Shown: positions 27,065 to 36,570 of the stretch, piece by piece
How positions within the stretch are numbered: position 1 is the stretch's first letter
How the letters are laid out: every line of letters starts with the position of its first letter
DNA from: Bacteroidaceae bacterium
GTDB taxonomy: Bacteria > Bacteroidota > Bacteroidia > Bacteroidales > Bacteroidaceae
Direction of reading: 5' to 3'
Assembly (NCBI GenBank): GCA_017547585.1
Contig: JAFYPH010000028.1
Coordinates: 1-44,246 of the forward strand
Length of the DNA: 44,246 nt
The notes under the pieces: model-generated
What the model saw: only the letters and a program-made list of their open reading frames with translations
Told to the model about the DNA's origin: nothing
Database searches by the model: none
Translations under genes and position numbers: made by a program

Positions 27065-28768
27065 TTATTTTCGATAATCGTTTAAAAGTTCGGGTGTATA
27101 ATTTTCTATAAATGTTGCGTGTGACGCCACAATTCCCTCGGCCATAGCCGTGAAACTGCGTGCCGACGCTGCGAAAAGCTCTTCGTTTGCCGAGGCATCG
27201 AGCATGAGCAGGGCCGCCATGATGCTGTACGATGCCATTTCGTAGATGCGGCGCGAGAGGAAGTCGTTTGTATCGCTGCAGCCGAAAGACTGGGCACGCT
27301 CGACCGATGCACGGTAGAGAGTAACCATCTTTGCGATTCTCTCGCGGATGGGCGCCATTGCAGGCGACACTTCGCGCGCAAGGTACTCGTCGAGCAGCGT
27401 TGCGTAGAAGCCGTTGGTAGCGTAGCGGATGGCCGCAACCACCTGCAACTGTGTGGTACCCTCGTATATTGAGGTGATGCGTGCGTCGCGGTAGAGACGT
27501 TCGCAAGCGTAGTCTTTCATATAGCCCGAGCCGCCGTGTACCTGAATAGAGTCGTAGGTGTTGCGGTTGCATATTTCGCTGCCTATTCCCTTGACGATGG
27601 GGGTGAGGGCATCGGCCACGCGCGAGAAGGCCTTGGCCTCTTGACGCTCCTCGGGAGTGAGGGTGCGCTCGCGGGCAAGCTCGTCGAAGCATGCGGTAAT
27701 ATCTACGTTGCGGGCAGTCTCGTAGAGCAAGCTGCGCGATGCGTCGAGACGGGCCTTCATTTCGCCCAACATTTCGTAGACGGGAGCGAAGTTCTCGATG
27801 GCGCGACCAAACTGCTTGCGGTCGGCTGCGTAGCTGCGAGCCTCGCGGTAGGCTGCCTCGGAGAGGCCGACACTCTGTGTAGCGATTCCCAGACGGGCGC
27901 TGTTCATAAGTGCCATCACATATTTGATGAGTCCCATCTTGCGGCTGCCGCAAAGCTCGGCGGGAGCATTGTTGTAGACAAGCTCGCAAGTGGGAGAGCC
28001 GTGGATACCCATCTTCTCCTCGATGCGACGTGTGTGTACGCCTCCGTTGCGCTTGTCGTAGATGAAGAGCGAGAGTCCGCGACCGTCGCTGCTACCCTCT
28101 TCGCTGCGCGCAAGCACCAGATGAATGTCGGCGTCGCCGTTGGTGATGAAGCGCTTAACGCCGTTGAGGTACCAACGTCCGTCGGCCTCGTTGAAGGTGG
28201 CCTTGAGCTGCACACTCTGGAGATCGCTACCTGCATCGGGCTCGGTAAGATCCATAGACATTGTCTCGCCGGCAGCGATGCGGGGGAGGAAGCGGCTGCG
28301 CTGGTCGTCGTTGCCGAAGGCATTGATTGTCTCGGCACACTCCTGCAATCCCCAAAGGTTACCGAAGCCTGCATCGGCACGAGCCACGAGGTCTTCGAGC
28401 ATGATGAAGACTGAGGTGGGGAAGTTGAGTCCGCCGTAGCAACGGGGGATGGAGATTCCCATGAGACCTGCCTTGCGGAACATTTCCATATTCTCGTCGG
28501 TTGCAGGAGCATATTTTACTCGGCCATTCTCGAGCACAGGACCTGTGTGGTCAACCTCGGCAGCATTGGGAGCTACAATTTCGGCGCAAAGCTCGCCGAC
28601 GAGTGTCAATACCTGCTCGTAACCGGCCACTGCCTCTTCGAAGTCGACAGGGGCATAATCGTATTTTTCGGCTTCGGCAAAGCCACGCTCGCGCATCTCC
28701 ACAATGCGGCGGAGAAGAGGATGGCTCAAATAGTGCTTAAGCACGGGATTGTCTATATAGTAGTTCAT
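27065..28768 (-). CDS. acyl-CoA dehydrogenase family protein, long form
   Basis: Flavin-dependent dehydrogenase of acyl-CoA thioesters that would pass electrons to the EtfAB pair encoded just upstream. The start is the ATG at 28768, whose ATGA overlaps the etfA stop by four bases; the open frame extends further but encodes etfA out of frame. Signatures are MDLTEPDAGSDLQSVQL (FAD/substrate region), the motif around RKQFGRAIENF, and VHGGSGYMKDYACERLYRDA followed by IYEGTTQLQ, whose Glu fits the catalytic base of many family members. At 567 residues it has a C-terminal helical extension of about 130 residues beyond the usual 380-residue core. Substrate chain length cannot be read from sequence. 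Confidence 0.93.
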   Translation of the reverse strand: MNYYIDNPVLKHYLSHPLLRRIVEMRERGFAEAEKYDYAPVDFEEAVAGYEQVLTLVGELCAEIVAPNAAEVDHTGPVLENGRVKYAPATDENMEMFRKAGLMGISIPRCYGGLNFPTSVFIMLEDLVARADAGFGNLWGLQECAETINAFGNDDQRSRFLPRIAAGETMSMDLTEPDAGSDLQSVQLKATFNEADGRWYLNGVKRFITNGDADIHLVLARSEEGSSDGRGLSLFIYDKRNGGVHTRRIEEKMGIHGSPTCELVYNNAPAELCGSRKMGLIKYVMALMNSARLGIATQSVGLSEAAYREARSYAADRKQFGRAIENFAPVYEMLGEMKARLDASRSLLYETARNVDITACFDELARERTLTPEERQEAKAFSRVADALTPIVKGIGSEICNRNTYDSIQVHGGSGYMKDYACERLYRDARITSIYEGTTQLQVVAAIRYATNGFYATLLDEYLAREVSPAMAPIRERIAKMVTLYRASVERAQSFGCSDTNDFLSRRIYEMASYSIMAALLMLDASANEELFAASARSFTAMAEGIVASHATFIENYTPELLNDYRK

Positions 28769-29784
28769 GATTTTTTCTGATAATGGCTGATTAATTTGGG
28801 AAGAACATCCTCGACGCGACCTGTAATCACATAGTCGGCGATGGCGTTGATGGGTGCGTTGGGGTCGCTGTTGATGGAAATGATGATTCCACTCTCCTGC
28901 ATTCCCGCAATGTGCTGCACCTGTCCCGAGATTCCGCACGCGAAATATACTTTGGGACGCACCGTGAGGCCTGTCTGGCCTATCTGACGGTCGTGAGTGG
29001 TGAAGCCTGCATCCACCGCTGCGCGGGTTGCGCCAACCTCGCCATGGAGCTCGTGGGCGAGAGTGAAGAGAAGGTCGAAATTCTCTTTCGAGCCCATTCC
29101 GTAGCCACCGGCAACGACAATGGGAGCATTCTTGAGGTTGTTCTCGGCGGGCTGCAAATGTCTCTCGACGATGCGCACCACAAAATCTGTCTCGCTCACA
29201 TAGTCGGCCACATTGTGCTGTACAATCTCGCCAACGTAGTCGGCGGAACGAACAATGTTGCGGGGCATCACTCCCTCGCGAACGGTCGCCATCTGGGGAC
29301 GATTGTAGGGGTTGACGATGGTTGCAACGATATTTCCGCCAAATGCGGGACGTATCTGATAAAGAAGATTCTCTACTGTCTCGCCACGTTTCTTATCCTC
29401 GTAGTCGCCAATTTCGAGAGAGGTGCAGTCGGCTGTGAGGCCGCTACCGAGTGCCGAAGAGACGCGGGGACCAAGGTCGCGTCCGATGACTGTGGCACCA
29501 AGCAGGAAAATCTGAGGTTTCTCCTCGGTGATGAATTTTTCGAGCGCCGAGGCGTGGGGCAATGTCGTGTAGGGTGAAAGACGTGCATCGTCGAAAAGAT
29601 GCAGTTTGTCGACGCCGTAGGGAAACACCTGCTCGGCAACGCTCGCGAGATTCTCGCCCAACGCCACCGCTTCGAGCGAAACGCCGAGGGTGTCGGCAAG
29701 CTCGCGTCCCTTACTGAGCAGTTCGAGGCTGACTTCGGCTACACGGGAGCCGTCAAGTTCGCAGTATACTAATATGTTGTCCAT
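28765..29784 (-). CDS. etfA: electron transfer flavoprotein subunit alpha (FixB family)
   Basis: Large subunit of a heterodimeric electron transfer flavoprotein that binds FAD and shuttles electrons from acyl-CoA dehydrogenases. The 339-residue protein has the N-terminal nucleotide-binding-like domain (MDNILVYCELDG, ALGENLASVAEQVFPYG). The C-terminal FAD domain has PIVVAGGYGMGSKENF, the EtfA signature GQTGLTVRPKVYFACGISG with QHIAGM, and SINSDPNAPINAIADY. It starts 7 bases after etfB and its stop overlaps the dehydrogenase start, so translation is coupled. In Bacteroidales such Etf proteins accompany anaerobic acyl-CoA redox chemistry; whether this one bifurcates electrons is unresolved. Confidence 0.96.
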   Translation of the reverse strand: MDNILVYCELDGSRVAEVSLELLSKGRELADTLGVSLEAVALGENLASVAEQVFPYGVDKLHLFDDARLSPYTTLPHASALEKFITEEKPQIFLLGATVIGRDLGPRVSSALGSGLTADCTSLEIGDYEDKKRGETVENLLYQIRPAFGGNIVATIVNPYNRPQMATVREGVMPRNIVRSADYVGEIVQHNVADYVSETDFVVRIVERHLQPAENNLKNAPIVVAGGYGMGSKENFDLLFTLAHELHGEVGATRAAVDAGFTTHDRQIGQTGLTVRPKVYFACGISGQVQHIAGMQESGIIISINSDPNAPINAIADYVITGRVEDVLPKLISHYQKKS

Positions 29785-29791
29785 GATAATA

Positions 29792-30664
29792 TTATCCTAT
29801 AGTGTGATTGGCAAGCAATTCTGCAACAAGCTCTTTTATCTGCTCGTCGTCGGCAGTGAAGCGCTTGCTCTCCTTTGCTTGAAAAATGACATTATCGACT
29901 TTCTTCACTTTTGTGGGCGAGCCCGAGAGTCCGCAACGCGATGCGTCGCCGCCTACGAAGGCAAGGTTCCACTCCTGCAGTGTCAAATTGCTGTCGGCCG
30001 CTGCCTTTTCGGCGTAGCGATAGCCGTCGGCTGCCTGCTCCGAGGGAGTCGCCGCACGTTGGAAACGCAGCAGACGATAGGCGTTACGCGGACGGCAGGG
30101 AGCTGCCGCGCCATCCACCGTAAGCAACAGGGGAAGGGGCGCCTCGACAACCTCTACTCCATTCTCTATTGAACGCTCAATGGTTATCTTTTCGCCATCA
30201 AAATCGACGATGCGACGGGTGTAGGTTACCTGGGGCAGATTGAGCTGCTGCGCAACCTGCGGGCCCACCTGTGCAGTGTCGCCATCGATAGCCTGACGAC
30301 CGCAAAGAATAATATCGAACTTACCTATTTTGCGTATTGCCGAAGTGAGCGCATAAGAGGTTGCCAATGTGTCGGCACCTGCAAAGGCGCGGTCGGTGAG
30401 CAAAATTCCAGCATCGGCGCCGCGATAGAGACCCTCGCGAAGGATGTCCGCCGCACGTGCGGGGCCCATCGTCAGCAATGTTATACGACTGCCGGGATTC
30501 TTTTCTTTGATGATGAGTGCCTGTTCAAGGGCGTTGAGGTCCTCGGGATTAAAGATGGCGGGAAGAGCCGAACGGTTGATGGTGCCGTCGGGATTCATAG
30601 CCTGTGACCCTACGTTACGGGTGTCGGGAACCTGCTTGGCCAGCACAATAATATTTAATTCCAT
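29792..30664 (-). CDS. etfB: electron transfer flavoprotein subunit beta (FixA family)
   Basis: Small subunit of the electron transfer flavoprotein. The 290-residue protein starts MELNIIVLAKQVPDTRNV, typical of EtfB/FixA, and has NPEDLNALEQAL, LTMGPARAADILREGLYRGAD and the family signature ILCGRQAIDGDTAQVGPQVA. The IDGDTAQVGP form is the one found in Etf proteins working with anaerobic acyl-CoA dehydrogenases. First gene of the etfB-etfA-dehydrogenase-slyD-aroC run, with a good promoter 20-50 bases upstream of its start codon. Confidence 0.96.
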   Translation of the reverse strand: MELNIIVLAKQVPDTRNVGSQAMNPDGTINRSALPAIFNPEDLNALEQALIIKEKNPGSRITLLTMGPARAADILREGLYRGADAGILLTDRAFAGADTLATSYALTSAIRKIGKFDIILCGRQAIDGDTAQVGPQVAQQLNLPQVTYTRRIVDFDGEKITIERSIENGVEVVEAPLPLLLTVDGAAAPCRPRNAYRLLRFQRAATPSEQAADGYRYAEKAAADSNLTLQEWNLAFVGGDASRCGLSGSPTKVKKVDNVIFQAKESKRFTADDEQIKELVAELLANHTIG

Positions 30665-30682
30665 AGATTAAAGATTAGATTG

Positions 30683-30714
30683 CAAAGGTATAATTTGTTT
30701 GGGGAAGTGCCAAC
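30683..30714 (-). promoter_or_regulatory. promoter of the etfB operon
   Basis: On the minus strand: -33 element GTTG (plus-strand CAAC, 30711-30714), 20-base spacer and -7 element TACCTTTG (plus-strand 30683-30690), an exact TAnnTTTG match. The leader would be very short, about 10-15 bases before the etfB ATG at 30664. Confidence 0.7.
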
Positions 30715-30739
30715 TTTACTCAATTAAAAATGACGTTTT

Positions 30740-30758
30740 TGTAGTTTATTGAACTACA
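30740..30758. promoter_or_regulatory. 19-bp palindrome upstream of the RND efflux operon (possible operator)
   Basis: Perfect inverted repeat TGTAGTT (30740-30746) with AACTACA (30752-30758), spacer TATTG. It lies about 90 bases before the efflux-channel start and about 26 bases upstream of the etfB -33 element in the divergent promoter region. A TetR- or Crp/Fnr-like regulator could bind such a site, but no regulator gene is nearby. A TACATTTTG stretch just after it could be an imperfect -7 element for the efflux genes. Confidence 0.4.
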
Positions 30759-30849
30759 TTTTGTGATTATGGCCGCCGATTTTTATGGTAATTAATAAAA
30801 ACTTATCATCGGAAAGTTTGTTTAAAGAGTGTTTATCAACTGCCTTATT

Positions 30850-32235
30850 ATGAGAAAAATATTTTTTTGCTGCGTGTTTGTGATTCTCGCCGCGCACCCC
30901 TCCAGAGGGCAGCAGAATATGCTCATGGAGACGCTGCCACCCGAGTGGCAGGAGGATGACTTTTTTGTCGAAACGACGCCCAACGACGATTTTTGGTGGA
31001 AGAAGTTCGAGGACACGCTGCTCGACTCGCTCATCACCATCGCCACCGAGCGCAACCTTTCGGCAATGACGGCGCTGACGAACATCAGAATAGCAAAGGC
31101 CGGATGGAGAATGACGCAGAGCGGGCTGCTGCCGTCGCTGAGCCTGTCGACAGGATGGACGCGAGAGAAGGCGAGCGGCAATCTGTCGCAGACGGGCGAC
31201 GCGGAAGCGTGGTACGGCTACTTCAGCGGCGCAATTTCGATGAATTGGGAGGTAGATGTTTTTGGTAAAATATTTAAACGAGCGCAAGCACAGAAGAGAG
31301 CTTTTCAGGCAACCGAAGAGGAGTACCGCGCAACGATGGTGACTCTGTGTGCCGAGGTTGCAAATGCCTACTTTTCGCTGCGGCAGTGTCAGGCAGAAAT
31401 GGGAGTGCTGCGCGAGAATGCCCAATCGCAAAAGGAGATTATGGAGATTGTAGAGGCACGCTACGAGACGGGCTTCGCCTCGAAGCTCGACGTTGCCCAA
31501 GCGCGCTCTGTCTACTACAGCACTCTCGCCTCGATTCCCTCAATGCAATCATCTATAGAGCAATATATAAATTCATTGGCTGTGCTGCTGGCCCTTTACC
31601 CAGGCAGCATCGACGAGCGTCTGAGCAGCCCCGCACCGCTACCCGACTTTGTGGAGGCGGTGGCTGTGGGAGTGCCGGCGAGCCTGCTGCGCCGACGACC
31701 GGACGTTCGCGCCGCCGAGCTTTCGGTGGAGAAGAGCGCGGCACTGCTGGGAGCGGCCAAACGCGACTGGCTGCCCACATTCTACCTTAACGGCACGTTC
31801 GGATACTCTGCGAATAATATTGACAATCTTGTGCGCAGCAGAAGCATGCAGTGGGAGATTGCTCCCACAATGACGTGGAACATTTTCAGCGGCGGAGAGA
31901 GGATAAACGCCACCGCACAGGCAAAGGCCGAACTCGAGCAGAGTATAATACTCTTCAACAGCACTGTGCTGACAGCCGTGCAGGAGGTGAGCAACGCCAT
32001 GAGCCTGTACAAAAATTCCATACTGTCGATAGAGACTCTCAAAGAGACAGTAAGGCAGGGCGAAGAGACGCTCGAACTATCTTTGGAGCTTTACAAACAA
32101 GGACTTACGCAGTTTCAAAATGTGCTCGACGCGCAACGCTCGCTGCTCAGCTATCAGGATAATCTGGTGCGCACACAGGGCTACTCGCTGACGGCGCTCG
32201 TGCAGCTCTACAAGGCCCTGGGCGGAGGATGGTAA
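30850..32235 (+). CDS. TolC/OprM-type outer-membrane efflux channel
   Basis: Outer-membrane exit duct of the tripartite RND pump encoded by this operon. The start is the ATG at 30850 (MRKIFFCCVFVILAAHPSRG), which gives a proper signal peptide; the upstream in-frame ATG does not. Of about 461 residues, it holds two outer-membrane-efflux repeats, with the NodT/OprM family mark VGVPASLLRRRPDVRAAE between them and long coiled-coil helices in each half. Most OprM/NodT relatives are lipoproteins, but I see no lipobox Cys at the cleavage site (SRGQQ). The adaptor gene follows after 28 bases. Confidence 0.93.
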   Translation: MRKIFFCCVFVILAAHPSRGQQNMLMETLPPEWQEDDFFVETTPNDDFWWKKFEDTLLDSLITIATERNLSAMTALTNIRIAKAGWRMTQSGLLPSLSLSTGWTREKASGNLSQTGDAEAWYGYFSGAISMNWEVDVFGKIFKRAQAQKRAFQATEEEYRATMVTLCAEVANAYFSLRQCQAEMGVLRENAQSQKEIMEIVEARYETGFASKLDVAQARSVYYSTLASIPSMQSSIEQYINSLAVLLALYPGSIDERLSSPAPLPDFVEAVAVGVPASLLRRRPDVRAAELSVEKSAALLGAAKRDWLPTFYLNGTFGYSANNIDNLVRSRSMQWEIAPTMTWNIFSGGERINATAQAKAELEQSIILFNSTVLTAVQEVSNAMSLYKNSILSIETLKETVRQGEETLELSLELYKQGLTQFQNVLDAQRSLLSYQDNLVRTQGYSLTALVQLYKALGGGW

Positions 32236-32263
32236 AAAAGAATAAATTATAAAATCCGAGACA

Positions 32264-33361
32264 ATGAAAAGAGTAATTTTTACAATAGCAATGGCAGCCA
32301 TCGTCTGCGGTTGCAGCAAAAAGAGGGAGGCTGTCGTGGCCGAGAGCCTGCCGATAGAGATTGCGCGCCCTGTGATTCAAGAGGTTACGCTCACGCGCGA
32401 ATACCCCGGATACCTTGACGCCGACGCAACGGTTGCCATCGTGGGCCGCGTGAACGGCACCCTCGAAGGCTCGTACTACACAGCCGGACAGAGAGTAAAA
32501 AAAGGAGACATTTTATTCATCATAGAGCCCACGCTGTACAAGGATGCAGTGAGGCAGGCCGAGGCTGCGCTACAGACAGCAAAAGCCAACCTGCAGTACG
32601 CCGAGAGCAACTACGAGAGGATGAAAGTAGCCATCGTGCGCAACGCTGTCAGCCAGATAGAATTGCTGCAGTCGCAGACGGACGTAGAGACGGGAAAAGC
32701 TGCAGTGAGCAACGCCGAGGCACAGCTGAACACCGCAAAGACCAATCTTGGCTACTGCTACATAAGAGCGCCGCACGACGGACTCATGAGCCTGAGCACA
32801 CTCTCGACGGGCAGCTACATTGCCGGCGCAGGCGAGCCTGTGAAGCTGGCCACGCTGTACAAGGACGACATTATGTACTCCTATTTTGACATCACCGACA
32901 ACGAGTGGCTGCAACGGCAAAAGCGCGGAAAGGTGGAGCAGGATGACTACATTACCTTTAACCTGGGCGGCGACAACTACTTCAGCCGCAAGGCCAAAAT
33001 GGACTATTTGTCGCCCAACGTGGAGCTGAGCACGGGAACATTAAAGGTGCGCGCCGAGCTTAAAAATGACGACGGACTGCTGAAAGCAGGCTCGTACATA
33101 AGCGTAATTCTACCGTACAAGAAGGTGCCCGAGGGCATTCTTATAAAAGACGCATCCATTGGCACCGACCAGCTTGGAAAGTTTATTTACGTGGTAAATA
33201 ATTCCGACATTACAGAGTATCGTCACATAGAGACGGGCGACGTTGTCGACGACAGCATGCGACTCGTCACCGACGGCCTTGGAAAGGACGAACGCTACGT
33301 GACGAAAGGGCTGATGAAGGTGAGAAACGGAATGAAAGTGACGCCCATAATGGAGAAATAG
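32264..33361 (+). CDS. RND efflux periplasmic adaptor lipoprotein (HlyD/AcrA type)
   Basis: Membrane-fusion protein linking the inner-membrane RND pump to the outer-membrane channel. The 365-residue protein has a signal peptide with lipobox VCGC (Cys17). The first lipoyl-like half ([30 protein letters not shown]) is followed by an alpha-hairpin (about 88-145, [20 protein letters not shown]). The second lipoyl half is [15 protein letters not shown] in essence, then beta-barrel and membrane-proximal domains ([20 protein letters not shown]). Typical AcrA/MexA-like layout; the pump gene starts 32 bases downstream. Confidence 0.94.
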   Translation: MKRVIFTIAMAAIVCGCSKKREAVVAESLPIEIARPVIQEVTLTREYPGYLDADATVAIVGRVNGTLEGSYYTAGQRVKKGDILFIIEPTLYKDAVRQAEAALQTAKANLQYAESNYERMKVAIVRNAVSQIELLQSQTDVETGKAAVSNAEAQLNTAKTNLGYCYIRAPHDGLMSLSTLSTGSYIAGAGEPVKLATLYKDDIMYSYFDITDNEWLQRQKRGKVEQDDYITFNLGGDNYFSRKAKMDYLSPNVELSTGTLKVRAELKNDDGLLKAGSYISVILPYKKVPEGILIKDASIGTDQLGKFIYVVNNSDITEYRHIETGDVVDDSMRLVTDGLGKDERYVTKGLMKVRNGMKVTPIMEK

Positions 33362-33393
33362 AAGCAGTGTCCAACCATCAAAAAAACAGAAAA

Positions 33394-36300
33394 ATGAACT
33401 TTCCGAAATTTTTCATAGAGCGCCCCATTTTCGCAACGGTACTCTCGCTGATGCTGTTGGTGGGCGGCGGCATCTGCCTGTTCATCCTGCCCGTCGACCA
33501 ATATCCGGACATCACTCCTCCAACGGTGCAGGTGACGGCCAACTATCCGGGCGCAAACGCCGAGACAATAGCGCAGACGGTGGGAATTCCCATCGAGCAG
33601 CAGGTGAACGGAGTGGACGGAATGATATATATGAGCTCGACCTCGTCGTCGGCAGGCACCTACCAGCTGACGGTGACATTTGAGGTGGGCACGGACATAG
33701 ACATGGCAACGGTGCTCGTGCAGAATAGGGTGAACGTAGCCATGAACTCCCTGCCGAGCGAGGTTACCCAGCTGGGCGTCACGGTGCAGAAACAGTCGAC
33801 GAATATTGTGCTGTTCCTGACGCTCACGGGCGATTCAATATACGACCAGCTGTACCTTTCGAACTACGCGAAACTGCAGATAACCGACCGTCTGTCGCGC
33901 ACCCCCGGAGTGGGCGCGGTGAACATCATGGGCGCGGGCGACTATTCGATGCGCATATGGCTGAACCCCGAGACGATGCGCATACGCGGCATTACCACCG
34001 ACGAGGTCTATTCGGCTATCAGTCAGCAGAATATGGCAGTGTCGGCAGGATACGTGGGACAGACGTTGAACAAGAGTGCCGACAATGCCTTTCAATATAC
34101 ACTGAACGTGCAGGGCCGACTGAAGGACAAAGAGGAGTTTGGGAACATCATCGTAAAGAACGATGGCGTTACAATGCTGAGGCTCAAGGACATTGCAACC
34201 ATTGAGCTGGGCAGCGAGACCTACTCGGCCTCGTCGCGGTTGAACGGAAAGCCCACAGCTGCCCTCGCCGTGTACCAGTCGCCCGGCTCGAACGCGCTGG
34301 ACGTCTCGAAGGCCATAAGAGCAAGAATGGAGGAGATTTCCGAGGACTTTCCGCCGGGCGTGGAGTATCAGGTGACACTCGACACCACCAACGTCGTGCG
34401 CAGCTCCATACGCGAAGTTCTCTACACGCTTTTAGAGACCACGCTGCTTGTGGTGCTTGTAATTTTCCTTTTCCTGCAAAATTGGCGCGCGACGCTCATT
34501 CCCTGCCTGACGATTCCCGTGTCGCTCATAGGCACGCTGGCACTGATGGAGCTATTGGGATTCTCGATAAACACATTGACACTCTTCGGATTAATCCTCG
34601 CCATTGCCATAGTGGTGGACGACGCGATAGTGGTGGTGGAGAATGCCACGCGCATTCTCGACGAAGAGAAGCTGTCGCCGCGAGCCGCCACGGAAAAGGC
34701 GATGGAGGAGATTACCGGCCCCATCATAGGAGTGGTGCTGGTGATGATGGCTGTGTTTCTGCCAACGACGATGATAAGCGGAATTTCGGGACAGCTGTAC
34801 AAGCAGTTCGCGCTGACGATTGCCGCGTCGACGCTGCTCAGCGGATTCAATTCCCTGACGCTCACCCCCGCCCTGTGCGCAATACTGCTGCGCCCCACCG
34901 ACAGCAATCGCAAGAAAGGATGGGTGTTCACCCTGTTCGACCGCGCATACGACAGCATGCAACGCACATACGACAAGAGCGCAGCCTATCTGCTGAAAAA
35001 GCCGGCAGTTGCCGCCCTGAGCTTCGTTGCATTCACCGTCGCGGCGATAATAATGTTCGCAAAATGGCCGACGACATTTATTCCCGAAGAGGATGAGGGC
35101 TATATGATTATCGCCGCACAGCTGCCGCCCGCAGCGGCGCTCACACGCAGCGAAAAGGTGGCTGCGGAGATTAACAGCATACTCGCCACCTACCCCGAAG
35201 TGGAGAGCAACATCAGCATCAGCGGATTCAACATTATGAACAACGGCGAGCAGAGCAATTCCGTGACGGTGTTTGTGGTGCTCAAGGACTGGAAAGAGCG
35301 CAAAGGGCGCGAACACTCGGCAAGCGAAGTGGTGGCGCGATTCAACAGAGAGGCCTACGCACGCATAGAGGACGCACAATGCTTTGCGATGGTGCCGCCC
35401 GCAATTCCGGGAATGGGAAACACCGGAGGAATGCAGCTGCAACTTGAGGATAGGCAGGCGCTGGGACTGACGGAGATGCAGAAGGCCATAAATGCGCTGC
35501 TCGCGGGATTCCAAAGAAAGCCCGCCATTGCTGCCATGAACAGCTCTTTCGAGGCCAACGTGCCGCAATTCTTCCTGTACATCGACCGCGAGAAGGCAGT
35601 GGCGATGGGAGTGGACGTGGGCTCGCTACTCTCGACACTGAGCAACTATATGGGCGCCGCCTACATTAACGACTTTGTAATGTTGGGACGCATATGGCAG
35701 GTGAAGATGGCGGCGGGCGAGGATAGCCAGAAGCTGATAGAGAGCGTAATGAGGCTGAGCATCGCCAACAACAAAGGAGAGATGGTGCCTTTCAGCAGTT
35801 TCACAAGAGCGGGCAGCATTTTGGGCATCGACCAGCTGGGACGATACAATATGTACAACAGCGCTACCCTCACGTGCAACACTGCCCCCGGCTACAGCAC
35901 AAGCGAGACGATGCAGGAGATGATGCAGCTTTTCGACGAGGAACTGGGCAACGAATTTGGCGGAGAGTGGACGGGTGTCGCCTATCAGGAGGAGACTGCA
36001 GGAAACACCACAATAATAATATTGTTGCTGGCACTGCTGGTAGCCTATCTGGTGCTCTCGGCGCAATATGAGAGCTGGAGCAGCCCCGTGGCAGCGGTAA
36101 TGGGAACGCCCATCGCCCTGCTGGGTACCGTGCTTGGATGCGCAATTATGGGGCTGCCCATAAGCATCTACACGCTCATAGGAATTATTCTGCTCATTGC
36201 GCTGAGCGCGAAGAATGGTATTCTTATAGTGGAGTTTGCGCGCGACTTTCGCAAGGCCGGAAACCCCATACGCGAGAGTGCCTACGAGGCGGGACACATA

Positions 36301-36516
36301 AGATTGCGCCCCATACTGATGACCTCTTTTGCATTTGTACTGGGAGTGATGCCCCTGCTCTTTGCCGGCGGCGCAGGCGCCGAGAGTCGTCTGGCATTGG
36401 GAACAGCGGTGGTCTTCGGAATGTTCCTGAACACCGTGCTTGCCACACTTTATATTCCCAATTGGTACGAGTGGATGCAGACGCTCGAAGAGAGATTCAA
36501 GAAGAAAAAAGCATAA
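33394..36516 (+). CDS. RND multidrug efflux transporter, HAE1/AcrB type
   Basis: Inner-membrane proton-driven export pump, 1040 residues from the ATG at 33394 ([19 protein letters not shown], the classic N-terminus); a GTG 27 bases upstream is in frame but unlikely. Twelve transmembrane segments in two halves with large periplasmic loops after the first and seventh. The proton-relay residues are present: Asp409-Asp410 in [13 protein letters not shown] and Lys940 in [13 protein letters not shown], equivalent to AcrB Asp407, Asp408 and Lys940. All expected AcrB hallmarks are intact, so it should be functional. Substrates may include bile salts or drugs, an inference from the family. The gene ends at a terminator shared with the convergent thioesterase gene. 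Confidence 0.96.
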   Translation: MNFPKFFIERPIFATVLSLMLLVGGGICLFILPVDQYPDITPPTVQVTANYPGANAETIAQTVGIPIEQQVNGVDGMIYMSSTSSSAGTYQLTVTFEVGTDIDMATVLVQNRVNVAMNSLPSEVTQLGVTVQKQSTNIVLFLTLTGDSIYDQLYLSNYAKLQITDRLSRTPGVGAVNIMGAGDYSMRIWLNPETMRIRGITTDEVYSAISQQNMAVSAGYVGQTLNKSADNAFQYTLNVQGRLKDKEEFGNIIVKNDGVTMLRLKDIATIELGSETYSASSRLNGKPTAALAVYQSPGSNALDVSKAIRARMEEISEDFPPGVEYQVTLDTTNVVRSSIREVLYTLLETTLLVVLVIFLFLQNWRATLIPCLTIPVSLIGTLALMELLGFSINTLTLFGLILAIAIVVDDAIVVVENATRILDEEKLSPRAATEKAMEEITGPIIGVVLVMMAVFLPTTMISGISGQLYKQFALTIAASTLLSGFNSLTLTPALCAILLRPTDSNRKKGWVFTLFDRAYDSMQRTYDKSAAYLLKKPAVAALSFVAFTVAAIIMFAKWPTTFIPEEDEGYMIIAAQLPPAAALTRSEKVAAEINSILATYPEVESNISISGFNIMNNGEQSNSVTVFVVLKDWKERKGREHSASEVVARFNREAYARIEDAQCFAMVPPAIPGMGNTGGMQLQLEDRQALGLTEMQKAINALLAGFQRKPAIAAMNSSFEANVPQFFLYIDREKAVAMGVDVGSLLSTLSNYMGAAYINDFVMLGRIWQVKMAAGEDSQKLIESVMRLSIANNKGEMVPFSSFTRAGSILGIDQLGRYNMYNSATLTCNTAPGYSTSETMQEMMQLFDEELGNEFGGEWTGVAYQEETAGNTTIIILLLALLVAYLVLSAQYESWSSPVAAVMGTPIALLGTVLGCAIMGLPISIYTLIGIILLIALSAKNGILIVEFARDFRKAGNPIRESAYEAGHIRLRPILMTSFAFVLGVMPLLFAGGAGAESRLALGTAVVFGMFLNTVLATLYIPNWYEWMQTLEERFKKKKA

Positions 36517-36521
36517 AAAGA

Positions 36522-36549
36522 GCCGCCCCAAATTTTAGTTTGGGGCGGC
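36522..36549. terminator. bidirectional terminator between the RND pump and the thioesterase gene
   Basis: Perfect 11-bp stem GCCGCCCCAAA (36522-36532) with TTTGGGGCGGC (36539-36549), loop TTTTAG. On the minus strand it is followed by TCTTTTTATG, serving the thioesterase gene. On the plus strand it is followed by CTTATATTG, a weaker tail serving the RND operon. The two converging stops lie only 54 bases apart. Confidence 0.9.
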
Positions 36550-36570
36550 CTTATATTGTCTGTGCAAAGA

